Below are positions 11,158-20,754 of a stretch of 64,000 nt of DNA, in pieces. This DNA is from Phycisphaeraceae bacterium (GTDB lineage Bacteria; Planctomycetota; Phycisphaerae; Phycisphaerales; UBA1924). Within the stretch, counting starts at the first letter, position 1; every line of letters begins with the position of its first letter. The notes beneath the pieces were generated by a model. It was given only the letters and a program-made list of their open reading frames with translations. It was not told the origin of the DNA and made no database searches. Position numbers and translations under genes: made by a program. The DNA lies in assembly GCA_019636555.1 (NCBI GenBank), contig JAHBXH010000001.1, forward strand, positions 3,258,928 through 3,322,927, given 5' to 3'.

Positions 11158-11727
11158 TTAATTCTTGTCCGGAGTTGAGCAGATTCTGGCAAACATCCGC
11201 TCATCCACAAACTTGCCGCTCTTCCAGAATCGCTGGCGCAGCAATCCCTCCTCCGTGAACCCCGCTTTGCGCAGCACGCTCATCGACGCCGCATTCCCGT
11301 CGAACACGCCGGCCTCGATCCGGTTCACTCCAAGTTCGCTCTGAGCGAACTGCACCACCGCCCGCGCCGCCTCGGTCATGTACCCCTTGCCCCAGAACGG
11401 AATCCCAAGCCAGTAGCCCATCTCCGCACGCCTGTGCGTCGGCTTGCCGACGAGCCCGATCACGCCCAACAAATCACCCCCGCCCCGCGCCCGGATCGCA
11501 AAGTTCATGCTCCAGTCCTCGCGCCAGCGCGCCCACTGCGCCGCGTGCGTGCCGATCCAGTCCTCCGCATCCCGCACCTCGTACGGGTGCGGGATGAGCA
11601 ATGTCATGTCGTAGATCCGCTTATCGCCCGCGAGCGCTGCGACCCGCGCGCAGTCCGACATCTCGAGTGCCGCCAGCACGAGCCTTTGCGTCTCGATGAC
11701 CGGCCTATTCCCCGCGTCAATCTTCAT
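11158..11727 (-). CDS. RimJ/RimL-type N-acetyltransferase
   Basis: 189 residues, the usual length. It begins ETQRLVLAALEMSDCARVAAL, typical of this GNAT subgroup, and carries the CoA loop GIPFWGKGYMTEAARAVVQF followed by VNRIEAGVFDGNAASMSVLRKAGFTEEG. The group acetylates N-terminal amines of ribosomal proteins or other small amines, including some antibiotics; the substrate here is unknown. ATG 11727 is chosen; the frame upstream runs into a heptanucleotide array and the 130-bp element and is not real coding sequence. Confidence 0.85.
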   Translation of the reverse strand: MKIDAGNRPVIETQRLVLAALEMSDCARVAALAGDKRIYDMTLLIPHPYEVRDAEDWIGTHAAQWARWREDWSMNFAIRARGGGDLLGVIGLVGKPTHRRAEMGYWLGIPFWGKGYMTEAARAVVQFAQSELGVNRIEAGVFDGNAASMSVLRKAGFTEEGLLRQRFWKSGKFVDERMFARICSTPDKN

Positions 11728-11750
11728 GCCATGAGCGTACCTCCTGTTGC

Positions 11751-11961
11751 CCAACGCCCGACTCCCAACGCCCGATGCCCGATGCCCGATGCCCGATGCC
11801 GGATGCCTAGTGCCTAGCAGGCTGTTGAAAAACTCCAACCAGTCGCAATTTCGAACCGCCATCTACCCTCGCGACCCGGGTCTGAGGGCCAGAAAGTTGT
11901 CTGCAATGCGTCGGCGCAGTAGGCACAATCAGAATTTCAACAGCCTGCTAGTGCCTAGTGC
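11751..11961. repeat. Heptanucleotide tandem array, interrupted by a 130-bp element
   Basis: From 11751 the sequence runs in 7-bp units: CCAACGC, CCGACTC, CCAACGC, four CCGATGC, CGGATGC, CTAGTGC, then CTAG. The 130-bp element follows, and after it the array continues CTAGTGC, CTAGTGC. Removing the element and one CTAG restores an unbroken array of about twelve units. A similar four-unit run lies within sucC (12318-12345). Confidence 0.9.
11818..11947 (+). mobile_element. 130-bp MITE-like element, copy 1
   Basis: Identical base for base to the copies at 53584 and 54572. The 13-bp ends CAGGCTGTTGAAA and TTTCAACAGCCTG are perfect inverted repeats. The flanks CTAG (11814-11817 and 11948-11951) are the target duplication. 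It encodes no transposase. It lies 33 bases before the sucC start, and a frame inside it (ATG 11906) runs in frame into sucC. Confidence 0.92.
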
Positions 11962-11980
11962 CCCGGTATCCTCCACTCCC

Positions 11981-13297
<1,317 letters not shown>

Positions 13298-13330
13298 CAT
13301 CAACTGCCGTTGGCCAAATAGAGGTGGGAG

Positions 13331-14500
13331 ATGCCTGAAGAATCAATTGTCGAGCGGATTCTCCGTGAAATACGGGAGCAATATAAGATCTCGGATATTG
13401 CCGATCTGCTTGATCCGCTAGAGAAATACCGAAGAGATCCAGCATATTCGTCCGTTTTCAGCAGCCGCTCCGATCCGTTTCGAGCAATTCGGGAGCGAGA
13501 TGCAATGCTCCAACTTGAACAAGCAGCAATAAATCAACGCATCGGCTACGACTCCACGATCGGAAGCACTCTCCAAAATTCAATCGACGGAATCATCCGT
13601 CGCACTTCGGAAATTGACCAAGGCCTTACTGGATATCGCCAGCACGAAGAGCTTGTGGCTCGCGCACTCGAGGCAGTTTCTAACCCCTATGAGCGGTACA
13701 AAACTAATCGACTTTGGATTTCTGGCGCTATATCAAAATATCCCGAGTTATTTGGTCGTCCAGGCGTAGGAAACGACACCATTTCGGAGCTCCTTGCCCG
13801 AATCACAATTCCTCAAGAAGCCGTTACCGACGACTTCCTCCGAGCCTTTGTCGAGAAGTCGCTTCCGAATGATCGCTTCGATAAGGCGAACGACGTAGTT
13901 GGCACTCCAACATCTGGGGAAGACAACAATCGCGTTCCACAGCAGCAGCCTCTGACTACTCCGCGCGTTGAGATAATTCCCTTTCCCGAAGCAACGCTAA
14001 GAGAACTCCAGCTTTCGCCTGAAAAAATGAGCCAATTGACCCCCGACGAGTTTCAATTGCTCATTGCCGATCGACTAGACCGCATGGGGCTGGAGCCGAT
14101 CTTGACCGGACATGTCAACGCCAAAGACGGTGGAATTGATATAATTGCCAGGCCGCGTGAAAAACTGCATTTTGGAATTCTAATTGGAGTGCAATGCGAA
14201 CATCACTCTGGAGATCAGAAAACTGGTCGACCAAAGCTCGGCTCATTGCTTCGCTGGAAGGGTTCGGATTTTCAGATTGGCGTGATGGTCACCAACACGA
14301 GCTTTACACAGGACGCTCGGTTTGAAGCGCAACAGCCGCACAACAGAAGTTTTTTGCGATTGAGAGGTTTCGCGCACTTATCCGAATGGATTCGCGAAAA
14401 CTATACAGCGGCGTTTGAGGCTGACGAACTTCCCAACGAAATTGAACTAGCACCCGGAACTATTTTGCAAATTCCTCGACTACGCGATAACAAGAATTGA
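13331..14500 (+). CDS. Mrr-like restriction-endonuclease-fold protein
   Basis: 389 residues. The N-terminal 230 residues are helical and unrecognised. The C-terminal part looks like an Mrr-type PD-(D/E)xK domain: LTPDEFQLLIADRLDRMGLE is the first helix, DGGIDIIARP holds the acidic residue, and GVQCEHHSG occupies the place of the usual Q-x-K, with Glu where the catalytic Lys normally stands. KLGSLLRWKGSDFQIGVMVTN continues the fold. It may therefore be inactive, use another residue, or be a binding fold only. The gene is clearly richer in A/T than its neighbours and sits where sucD might be expected, so horizontal entry is likely. Ribosome site GGTGGGAG precedes ATG 13331. Confidence 0.7.
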   Translation: MPEESIVERILREIREQYKISDIADLLDPLEKYRRDPAYSSVFSSRSDPFRAIRERDAMLQLEQAAINQRIGYDSTIGSTLQNSIDGIIRRTSEIDQGLTGYRQHEELVARALEAVSNPYERYKTNRLWISGAISKYPELFGRPGVGNDTISELLARITIPQEAVTDDFLRAFVEKSLPNDRFDKANDVVGTPTSGEDNNRVPQQQPLTTPRVEIIPFPEATLRELQLSPEKMSQLTPDEFQLLIADRLDRMGLEPILTGHVNAKDGGIDIIARPREKLHFGILIGVQCEHHSGDQKTGRPKLGSLLRWKGSDFQIGVMVTNTSFTQDARFEAQQPHNRSFLRLRGFAHLSEWIRENYTAAFEADELPNEIELAPGTILQIPRLRDNKN

Positions 14501-14516
14501 TTTCATATCGCAGAAA

Positions 14517-15983
14517 ATGCGATGCCAAGAATTGCGACGCATGATCCCTGCGTTCTTGACGTTCATCCTCTTCCTCGCGCTCGAACTCCTCGTTCTCGCC
14601 CGCGTCATGCTCCGCCCCCACCGCGAGCCCGCCTCGCGCATCGCGTGGATCGCCGTCATCCTCGCGCTGCCGCTCGCCGGCATCGTCGCCTACATCTTCT
14701 TCGGCGAGGTCAACATCGGCGGCGCGCGTCTCAAGCGCCTGCGCGCCGTCGAAGCACGCACGCCCCGCCCCGATCCCAGCCCGCCCGCCGATCTCGCCAA
14801 CATGCACGCCGAGATCCCCGATCGCTGCGAGCACCTGTTCCACGTCGGTAAATCGATCTCCGGGTTCGACCCCGTCGCCGGCAACTCCGCCCGCCTCATG
14901 GCCGATTCCAAGGCCGCGGTCGATTCGATCATCGCCGACATCGACGCCGCCGCCGAGCACGTCCACGTTCTCTTCTACATCTGGCTCGAAGACAACAACG
15001 GTAAGCGTGTCGCCGAGGCGCTGATCCGTGCCGCACGGCGCGGAGTCGTCTGCCGCGCGATCGTCGATAGCCTCGGCTCGCGCCTCATGATCAGGTCTTC
15101 CACCTGGAAGGTCATGCGCGACGCGGGCGTCAGGCTCGGCATCGCCCTGGGCATCAAGCACCCCATCCTGCTCGCCCCCATCCGCCGCTTCGATCTCCGC
15201 AATCACCGCAAAATCGTCGTGATCGACAACGCCATCACCTACTGCGGCAGTCAGAACTGCGCCGACCCCGAGTTCCGCGTCAAGGCCAAGTTCGCCCCGT
15301 GGGTCGATGCGCTCGTCCGATTCGAAGGGCCGATCGCCCAGCAGAACCAGCGGCTCTTCGCGATCGACTGGATGAGCGCCACGGGAGAAGACATCGACGG
15401 GTTGCTCCGTCAGCCCCTCCGCGCGCCCCGCCCCGGCTTCGCCGCGCAGGTCATCGGCACCGGCCCCACCGTTCGCTATTCCGCCATGCCCGAGGTCTTC
15501 GAATCGCTCATCTTCGCATCGCGCCGCGAAGTGACCATCTCGACGCCGTACTACGTGCCGGATGAATCGCTCCAGAGCGCGCTCTGTTCCTCCGCCTACC
15601 GGGGCGTCAAGACGACGCTCATTCTCCCCGCGCGCAACGATTCGTGGATCGTTTCCGGCGCGAGCCGGAGTTACTACGCCGACCTGCTCGACGCCGGCGT
15701 CATCCTCTACGAATACGCCGGCGGTCTGCTCCACACCAAGTCGCTCACCCTCGACGGCGAGATCACGCTCATCGGCTCGGCCAACATGGACCGGCGCAGC
15801 CTCGATCTCAACTACGAAAACAACATCCTGCTCCACGATCCGGGCGTCACCCGCGCCGTCTACGAGCGCCAACTCGAATATATCGCCCGCTCCACCCGTG
15901 TCACGCGCGAATCTGTTCGCGCGTGGCCCATCGGACGACGACTCTGGAACAACGCGCTCGCGATGCTGGGTCCGATTCTCTAG
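14517..15983 (+). CDS. cls: Cardiolipin synthase, phospholipase-D type
   Basis: 488 residues. Two N-terminal membrane segments (MIPAFLTFILFLALELLVLA and IAVILALPLAGIVAYIFFG) precede two PLD domains. The HKD motifs are NHRKIVVIDNAITYCGSQN and HTKSLTLDGEITLIGSANMD, both complete. The enzyme joins two phosphatidylglycerols, or a PG and a PE, into cardiolipin in the inner membrane. The start may instead be ATG 14541 (MIPAFLTF), which places the first membrane segment at the very N-terminus. It follows the nuclease gene by 16 bases but differs strongly in base composition. Confidence 0.93.
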   Translation: MRCQELRRMIPAFLTFILFLALELLVLARVMLRPHREPASRIAWIAVILALPLAGIVAYIFFGEVNIGGARLKRLRAVEARTPRPDPSPPADLANMHAEIPDRCEHLFHVGKSISGFDPVAGNSARLMADSKAAVDSIIADIDAAAEHVHVLFYIWLEDNNGKRVAEALIRAARRGVVCRAIVDSLGSRLMIRSSTWKVMRDAGVRLGIALGIKHPILLAPIRRFDLRNHRKIVVIDNAITYCGSQNCADPEFRVKAKFAPWVDALVRFEGPIAQQNQRLFAIDWMSATGEDIDGLLRQPLRAPRPGFAAQVIGTGPTVRYSAMPEVFESLIFASRREVTISTPYYVPDESLQSALCSSAYRGVKTTLILPARNDSWIVSGASRSYYADLLDAGVILYEYAGGLLHTKSLTLDGEITLIGSANMDRRSLDLNYENNILLHDPGVTRAVYERQLEYIARSTRVTRESVRAWPIGRRLWNNALAMLGPIL

Positions 15984-16106
15984 AAATTCCGCCACGCTGC
16001 CAATCCAAATCCCGCTCCGGCCGAGGTCCGACCTGTTACGCTTCACGCGGGCGCACCGATCGGAAATCGTGATCCGACGGGGACGCCTCGCTACGAGGTA
16101 CCTCCC

Positions 16107-16844
16107 ATGCACGACAAAGCAGTCGCTCGCGAAAAACGTTCGAAGGGTGCAGCGACGCTCGCGGGCCTCTTCCTCGCGCTCTGCGTCTCCGTCACCGCCG
16201 GCAGCACACACGCCGACTTGCTCGGCCTCGGCATCCTCGGCCCCAGCGGCAACGACAAGAGCCAGAAGCAGCAGACCATTCAGGAACAGAGCGCCGACAT
16301 GTTGCAGGAGCTTTATGCGATCAAGCCCGAATTGAACGATGTGATCGTCAATGCCGCGGGCTACGCGACATTCAAGAAGACCAACGTCCACCTCTTCCTC
16401 GTCGCCTCGGGCAACGGCTACGGCATGCTCGTCAACAACAAGACCGGCGAGACCACGTACATGGATGTCGCCTCGCTCGGTGGCGGCGTCGGGCTCGGCG
16501 TCACCGACCTCCGCGTCGTTTTCGTGTTCACCGATCCTGATGTGATGAATCAGTTTGTCACGGAGGGCTGGCAGTTCGGCGCGAATGCCGATGCGAACGC
16601 GCAGTACAACAACCAGGGCGTCGGCGCCAATCAATCCACGCAGGCCAACGTCGATTTCAGCGACGGCACGGTGGAAGGAACTTCGAGCACAAGCACGAGC
16701 GCCGGTTCCGGCGACGGCAACACCGCCGGACAGAATGTCGCGGTCGGCAGCGGCATGCAGATCTATCAGTTCACCGAAAGCGGCATCGCGCTCCAGGCAA
16801 CCGTCTCGGGCACCAAGTACTGGGTCGATCCCGATCTGAACTGA
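16107..16844 (+). CDS. Exported SYLF/Ysc84-domain protein
   Basis: 245 residues with a signal peptide (AATLAGLFLALCVSVTAGSTHA). The SYLF-type core reads VNAAGYATFKKTNVHLFLVA, then GYGMLVNNKTGETTYMDVAS and GGGVGLGVTDLRVVFVFTD. The family binds lipids in eukaryotes and is common but poorly understood in bacteria. After the core comes a low-complexity stretch rich in Asn, Gly, Ser and Thr (about 160-215), then a beta ending. ATG 16107 follows a GAGGT site. A C-rich stretch (16847-16880) follows the stop. Confidence 0.75.
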   Translation: MHDKAVAREKRSKGAATLAGLFLALCVSVTAGSTHADLLGLGILGPSGNDKSQKQQTIQEQSADMLQELYAIKPELNDVIVNAAGYATFKKTNVHLFLVASGNGYGMLVNNKTGETTYMDVASLGGGVGLGVTDLRVVFVFTDPDVMNQFVTEGWQFGANADANAQYNNQGVGANQSTQANVDFSDGTVEGTSSTSTSAGSGDGNTAGQNVAVGSGMQIYQFTESGIALQATVSGTKYWVDPDLN

Positions 16845-16945
16845 GCCCCACCCCCACCCCCACCCCCCCTCCTCCTCCCCCATAAACAACGCCACTCCCC
16901 GACAACTATCAAGCACACTCTTGCTCGTAAACAGGAATTCGTCTC

Positions 16946-17497
16946 ATGAAAATCGGAGCAATCGGAATTCTCGCGGCAACGCTCGGCATCGGCTCGCTTG
17001 TCGCTTCGGTCTGCGTCTCGCGCGAACCCGCTCCGGCGAAATCCGCCCCGGCCGCGGACAACCGGCCCAAGGGCAACTCAGACAACCTGCGCACGCTCCT
17101 CGATACGTTCCGCTCCGATTCCAACGCAACCAAGATCCGCGTGCTGAATCAGGCGCTGAAGCTGACCCCCGAAGAAGCGGCAAAGTTCTGGCCCGTCTAT
17201 CAGAAGTACGAAAAGGAACTGAACTCCGTCATCGACCGGCGCATCGCGCTCATCCGGAAGTTTGTCACGCTCTCGAACGAGGGCGGGCTCGACAACGCAA
17301 ACGCCGCGATGCTCTCGACCGAGTGGCTTCAGGGCGAGCAGGATCGCCTCGACCTCTGGAAGAAATACAACAAGGAAATCGGTGCCGCGGTCTCTCCGAT
17401 CCGCGCGGCACAATTCCTGCAGGTCGAGCACCAGATCGCGCTCCTGATGGATCTCGATGTCGCCTCGCAGATGCCGGCCGTCACGGGTGCGAAGTAG
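16946..17497 (+). CDS. Small exported helical protein
   Basis: 183 residues. A signal peptide (IGAIGILAATLGIGSLVASV) is followed by a Pro/Ala linker and a helical domain with the phrase LKLTPEEAAKFWPVYQKYEKEL, common in exported proteins of planctomycetes and Bacteroidetes whose job is unknown (a loose resemblance to Spy/CpxP-type helical proteins). The ATG follows CAGGAATT. It is on the same strand as the SYLF gene with a 101-base gap. Confidence 0.65.
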   Translation: MKIGAIGILAATLGIGSLVASVCVSREPAPAKSAPAADNRPKGNSDNLRTLLDTFRSDSNATKIRVLNQALKLTPEEAAKFWPVYQKYEKELNSVIDRRIALIRKFVTLSNEGGLDNANAAMLSTEWLQGEQDRLDLWKKYNKEIGAAVSPIRAAQFLQVEHQIALLMDLDVASQMPAVTGAK

Positions 17498-17524
17498 ACG
17501 GCTTCATGTGCGCTGAAGTGCCTG

Positions 17525-18433
17525 CTACTTCGTAGCCGCCCGCTCGAGCCTTTCAAGCCGCGCCTCGAGTTCTGCGATCTTGGAGTCCTTTTTGGACTCG
17601 AGCAACTCGATCTCGGCCTTGTGCCGCGCATTCAGTTCCGCGATCTGCTGATCTTTTTCCGTGCGAAGTTCCCGCAGCGCCTCGACGAGCAGCGCCGTCG
17701 TGCCGCGCTCCGTGACAAAGCGGATTCCCTGCGCGTCGCACTCCACCCACTCCGGAAAAATACACTCGACTTCCTGCGCGACAAAGCCGACCATCGGGCC
17801 TTCCGCGACACTGTGCTGCGCGACCGCCTCGTTCGTGTATTCGAATTCGACGCCGCGAAGCTCGAGAAGGCGATCGAGCGTTCCGGGTTGAACGCCGCGA
17901 ACATCCTTCTTGAGACGCGCATCGGACATGACCGACCAGGTTCCGGTGCGATTCGCCGCGGGCCCGTTTACCGCCAGCAGGAAAGCGCCGGGCTGCGCGG
18001 TACCGATGCCGACATTTCCGTTCGGCGTGACGTTGATGCCGCGTGTGTTGCTCGAGAACGTGCTCCCGGTCACGATGAAGCGCGGCTGCTGAAGCTGACC
18101 GTCGGCCGTCACTTCGACGTAGCGCGCCGAAGCCGCTCCCCAAACCGGCACACCAAAGTCGAGACCGACGGAGAATCCTCCGTTGTCCCACACGTTCACG
18201 GGCGGAAAGTTCCCTTCGCCGCCATCGAACACCAGAGTCTGCCCCAGCTGATTCCCCTCGATGATCGAATCCCAGAGCGTGAACGTCATCGCGGTTGGCC
18301 CGGTCAAACTCCCTTTGGCCTGTTCGAGCGATCCCTGGAAGGTGAACGCGGTTTGCGGACCCCCATGCGCGAGCGATGCGAACGCGAAGCACGCGACGAG
18401 CGAGCGGAACATCGACTGGAACAAGTTGGCCAT
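17525..18433 (-). CDS. Exported protein with S74-type intramolecular chaperone domain
   Basis: 302 residues. A signal peptide (MANLFQSMFRSLVACFAFAS) is followed by an N-terminal beta domain (FTFQGSLEQ...MTFTLWDS...GFSVGLDFGVP), a short repeat-like NVTPNGNVGIGTAQPGAFLL, then SDARLKKDVRGVQPGTLDRL, the signature of the S74 self-cleaving chaperone known from phage tail spikes, with FVAQEVECIFPEW. It ends in a coiled coil (about 255-302). In phages this domain trimerises the fibre and cuts itself off. Here it sits on a non-phage exported protein. The N-terminal domain is shared with the truncated gene at 19117. Confidence 0.75.
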   Translation of the reverse strand: MANLFQSMFRSLVACFAFASLAHGGPQTAFTFQGSLEQAKGSLTGPTAMTFTLWDSIIEGNQLGQTLVFDGGEGNFPPVNVWDNGGFSVGLDFGVPVWGAASARYVEVTADGQLQQPRFIVTGSTFSSNTRGINVTPNGNVGIGTAQPGAFLLAVNGPAANRTGTWSVMSDARLKKDVRGVQPGTLDRLLELRGVEFEYTNEAVAQHSVAEGPMVGFVAQEVECIFPEWVECDAQGIRFVTERGTTALLVEALRELRTEKDQQIAELNARHKAEIELLESKKDSKIAELEARLERLERAATK

Positions 18434-18625
18434 GGCGTTCTCCCTGAATAGAGAAAGAATCGCCATGGCTGTCGGCCGGAATGCGACGCGAATTCAGAAT
18501 TACCGGCCGTTTGCCGCTCCAATTTCGACACGCTGATTCGTCGCCGCGCTCTGCCGCGCAGAGTTTGCCGTGCGGAGTTGCGACCGGACAATACTCTTTG
18601 GCGTCCCTGCTTCCGTATCGAATGG

Positions 18626-18687
18626 GGTGTTTTCCTTACATAATCGATGAGGCGTTTTCCTTAGCTAGTCTTGAGGTGTTTTCCTTA
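18626..18687 (+). repeat. Three iteron-like direct repeats, GGYGTTTTCCTTA
   Basis: The 13-mer occurs at 18626-18638 (GGTG), 18651-18663 (GGCG) and 18675-18687 (GGTG), spaced 25 and 24 bases, about two helical turns. A weaker fourth copy (GATGTTCTCCGGA) begins at 18701. This could be an operator array or a replication-type iteron set; no Rep gene is near, so I prefer regulation. Confidence 0.75.
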
Positions 18688-18952
18688 TCTCATGCAACAT
18701 GATGTTCTCCGGACACGCAAGAACGAATCGATATTCGATGGGCGCGCACCGCGCGCAGCGAGCGCGGCTTTCCGCAAACTGCCCGCTTGCAACAACAAAA
18801 ATCGGCATGTGCGATTGTCGTCAAGCTTCGCCTCTTTGCCGTGCCCAATAAAGCGGCTCCGGAATGAGATTGCTTTCTTTGTCGAAAAAAACTGAAATCG
18901 CCTGTTTGCGTTTCCTCGATTGTGGTAGAGTCTGACTGAGGTTCGGGGTAAT

Positions 18953-18969
18953 TCCTCAATCGTTGAGGA
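18953..18969 (+). promoter_or_regulatory. Small perfect hairpin upstream of 19117
   Basis: TCCTCAA, loop TCG, TTGAGGA. It lies about 150 bases before the next start and may be an operator or part of a leader. No T run follows. Confidence 0.4.
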
Positions 18970-19116
18970 GTTTGGGTGCAGGGAAGCAACACCAAAATCG
19001 TGTTCTAATTGATGCGCATTCCGCATCGAGCAGGGCGATTTCTCCGGTTGTCTTTCCGTGAGGCAGCAGCGCCTCACGTGCGCTTTCGGTCAATCACTTT
19101 TTGAGGGTGAGCACAC

Positions 19117-19506
19117 ATGAAACGTTCAGAGAGCAATGTCTTCGCGCTGTTCCTTGCGTGCGGCTTGGCTATGGGACTCGGTGGCGGCGGAATCCTCGTG
19201 CGCCCCGCGGCAGCACAGACCCCAGTTACTTCAAGCTTCGTCTACCAGGGCGAACTGCGCAGCGGGCCCTCTGTCGTTTCCCATGCCGACCTCAACTTCC
19301 GCCTCTACGACTCACCGATCGGCGGCAATCAGATCGGCCCGGAACTCGGCGTCGACGACGTCACGCTCATCCGCGGCCGCTTCAGCGTCACGCTCGATTT
19401 CGGCAACAATGTCTTTGCCGGTGACGAACGCTACCTCGAGATCGATGTTCGCTCTCCCGCCGGTGGCCCGGGCGCTTTTTCCACGCTCTTCCCCCGAAGG
19501 TCTTGA
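19117..19506 (+). pseudogene. Truncated exported protein, N-terminal domain only
   Basis: 129 residues: a signal peptide (FALFLACGLAMGLGGGGILV), then SFVYQGELRSG...LNFRLYDS...RFSVTLDFGNNVFAGDERYL and EIDVRSPAGG. This is the same N-terminal domain as in the 17525 gene. It stops at TLFPRRS, where relatives normally read TLSPRQ and go on to an ATPYA-type segment and a C-terminal region. No continuation is found in the other frames downstream. It therefore appears to be a gene truncated by deletion or frameshift, though with a good start (GAGGGTGAGC before ATG) it may still yield a short secreted protein. Confidence 0.6.
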
Positions 19507-19655
19507 GCGCCACATCGGGAGGTCCGGTTCCTGAACAGAGTTAACTCGGGCATGCGTCGCACGCGAGTGCATCCGCCATGAACGAGTGAAGCTCAAGACC
19601 CAGAGCGATCACGAGTCCGACCATCGCAATTCAATCTTCCGTTCGAGGATTTCAG

Positions 19656-20597
19656 ATGACACAAAGAAAACACATTCCAATCGCGATGCTGGGTGGCGCG
19701 GCGTTGCTGGCAGCGTTGCCGGCCCGCGCGGATACCCTGTGTCAGACAAGCCTTTTCGCCGCGGACTCGGCCCCGGCGTTCCAGAACAACAACGACGGCA
19801 TGCCGATCGAAGTCGGCACCAAGTTCAAGTCGGAAGTATCGGGAAATGTTGTCGGCGCGCGCTTCTATGTCGGCGCCAGCAACAACGGGACATGCAAGGC
19901 CTCGCTGTGGACCAGCACGGGCACGCTTCTCGGCTTTGCGACATTTCCGCCCTTCGCCGGGCCGGGCTGGAATCAGGTGAATTTTTCCGGTCCGATCCCG
20001 ATCAGCGCCAACATCGTCTACGTGATTTCCGTGTATTCTCCCGGCGGGTGGTACGAATCCACAAACAACGTCTTCGACAACCCGGTCCTGGTGCCGCCTC
20101 TGCGCGGGCTCGCCTCCGGCGAGAGCGGCGACAACGGGGTCTATCGTCACGGCGCGGGCGGCGGATTCCCGACCGGCTCGTTCCAGAATTCCTGCTACTT
20201 CGCCGACGTCATTCTCGAGAGCGACTGCCAGAGCTTCGATCTTTCCTGGCACACGATCGACTGCGGCGGCGGCTTCAGCATGAACGGGCTCATCACGCTC
20301 AACGGCACGACCGGTCAGGCCGATGCCGGACCCATGACCGGCGGCGACGACTTCATGCTCATGGGCGGATACTGGGGCGCCGCGGGCGGACCGCTTTCTT
20401 GCCCGGCCGATTTCAACCACGACGGATTCGTGGATGACGAGGACTTCGTGCTCTTCGCGGGTTGGTACGACATCCTGCTCTGCAGCGAGCCGGAAATGCC
20501 GCTCGGTTGCCCGGGCGACTTGAACGGCGACACGCTGGTTGACGACTACGACTTTGTGATCTTCGTCGATGCCTACAACCAGCTCTTCTGTCCCTGA
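19656..20597 (+). CDS. Secreted DUF4082-type protein with dockerin-like tail
   Basis: 313 residues. A signal peptide (IAMLGGAALLAALPARA) precedes a DUF4082-like beta sandwich (IEVGTKFKSEVSGNVVGARFY, ASLWTSTGTLLGFATF, WNQVNFSGPIPISANIVYVI). Next comes a segment frequent in planctomycete secreted proteins (IDCGGGFSMNGLITLNGTTG, then DAGPMTGGDDFMLMGGYW). The tail holds two EF-loop repeats (CPADFNHDGFVDDEDFVLF and CPGDLNGDTLVDDYDFVIF). It ends in CP. DUF4082 is often found next to carbohydrate-active domains, but no enzyme is seen here. GAGGATTT precedes the ATG. Confidence 0.8.
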   Translation: MTQRKHIPIAMLGGAALLAALPARADTLCQTSLFAADSAPAFQNNNDGMPIEVGTKFKSEVSGNVVGARFYVGASNNGTCKASLWTSTGTLLGFATFPPFAGPGWNQVNFSGPIPISANIVYVISVYSPGGWYESTNNVFDNPVLVPPLRGLASGESGDNGVYRHGAGGGFPTGSFQNSCYFADVILESDCQSFDLSWHTIDCGGGFSMNGLITLNGTTGQADAGPMTGGDDFMLMGGYWGAAGGPLSCPADFNHDGFVDDEDFVLFAGWYDILLCSEPEMPLGCPGDLNGDTLVDDYDFVIFVDAYNQLFCP

Positions 20598-20604
20598 AAC
20601 CATT

Positions 20605-20636
20605 CCGGCCGGCGTGAGAGCGCCCGCCGGGCTTTT
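20605..20636 (+). terminator. Probable terminator after the DUF4082 gene
   Basis: CCGGCCGGCG, loop TGAGAG, CGCCCGCCGG, with one mismatch in the stem, then GCTTTT. It lies just after the stop at 20597. Confidence 0.6.
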
Positions 20637-20754
20637 CGGATTCTGGTGCCGGTGATTGCCGTCGCGAAGCGAGCGCCGGCAGCAATCATCGATGGCCATC
20701 GAAGCCGCCGGTACTTTGTTCAATCGGCCCTGCCATCGGTCGAACCGAGAACGC

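Larger units (their letters stand above)
18434..19116. other. Long A/T-rich intergenic region between divergent exported-protein genes
   Basis: No credible gene. It holds three direct repeats (18626-18687) and a small perfect hairpin (18953-18969), described separately. Composition is well below the neighbouring genes in GC. It probably carries the promoters of both flanking genes. Confidence 0.6.

Noticed and set aside
11747..11980. An upstream extension of sucC through the heptamers and the element
   Set aside because: The frame is open but consists of tandem repeats and element sequence. The conserved SucC N-terminus begins at ATG 11981. I keep read-through only as a hypothesis.
16845..16885. 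The C-rich run as a repeat element
   Set aside because: It is simple low-complexity sequence without unit structure or conserved ends.
14460..16916. A minus-strand open frame of 818 codons
   Set aside because: It lies opposite cls and the SYLF gene, both with clear family motifs, and its product is low-complexity Asp/Gly/Arg without any domain. Long antisense frames are expected in GC-rich coding DNA.
18626..18713. A CRISPR array
   Set aside because: There are only three or four short 13-mers, spacers of about 12 bases, and no cas genes.
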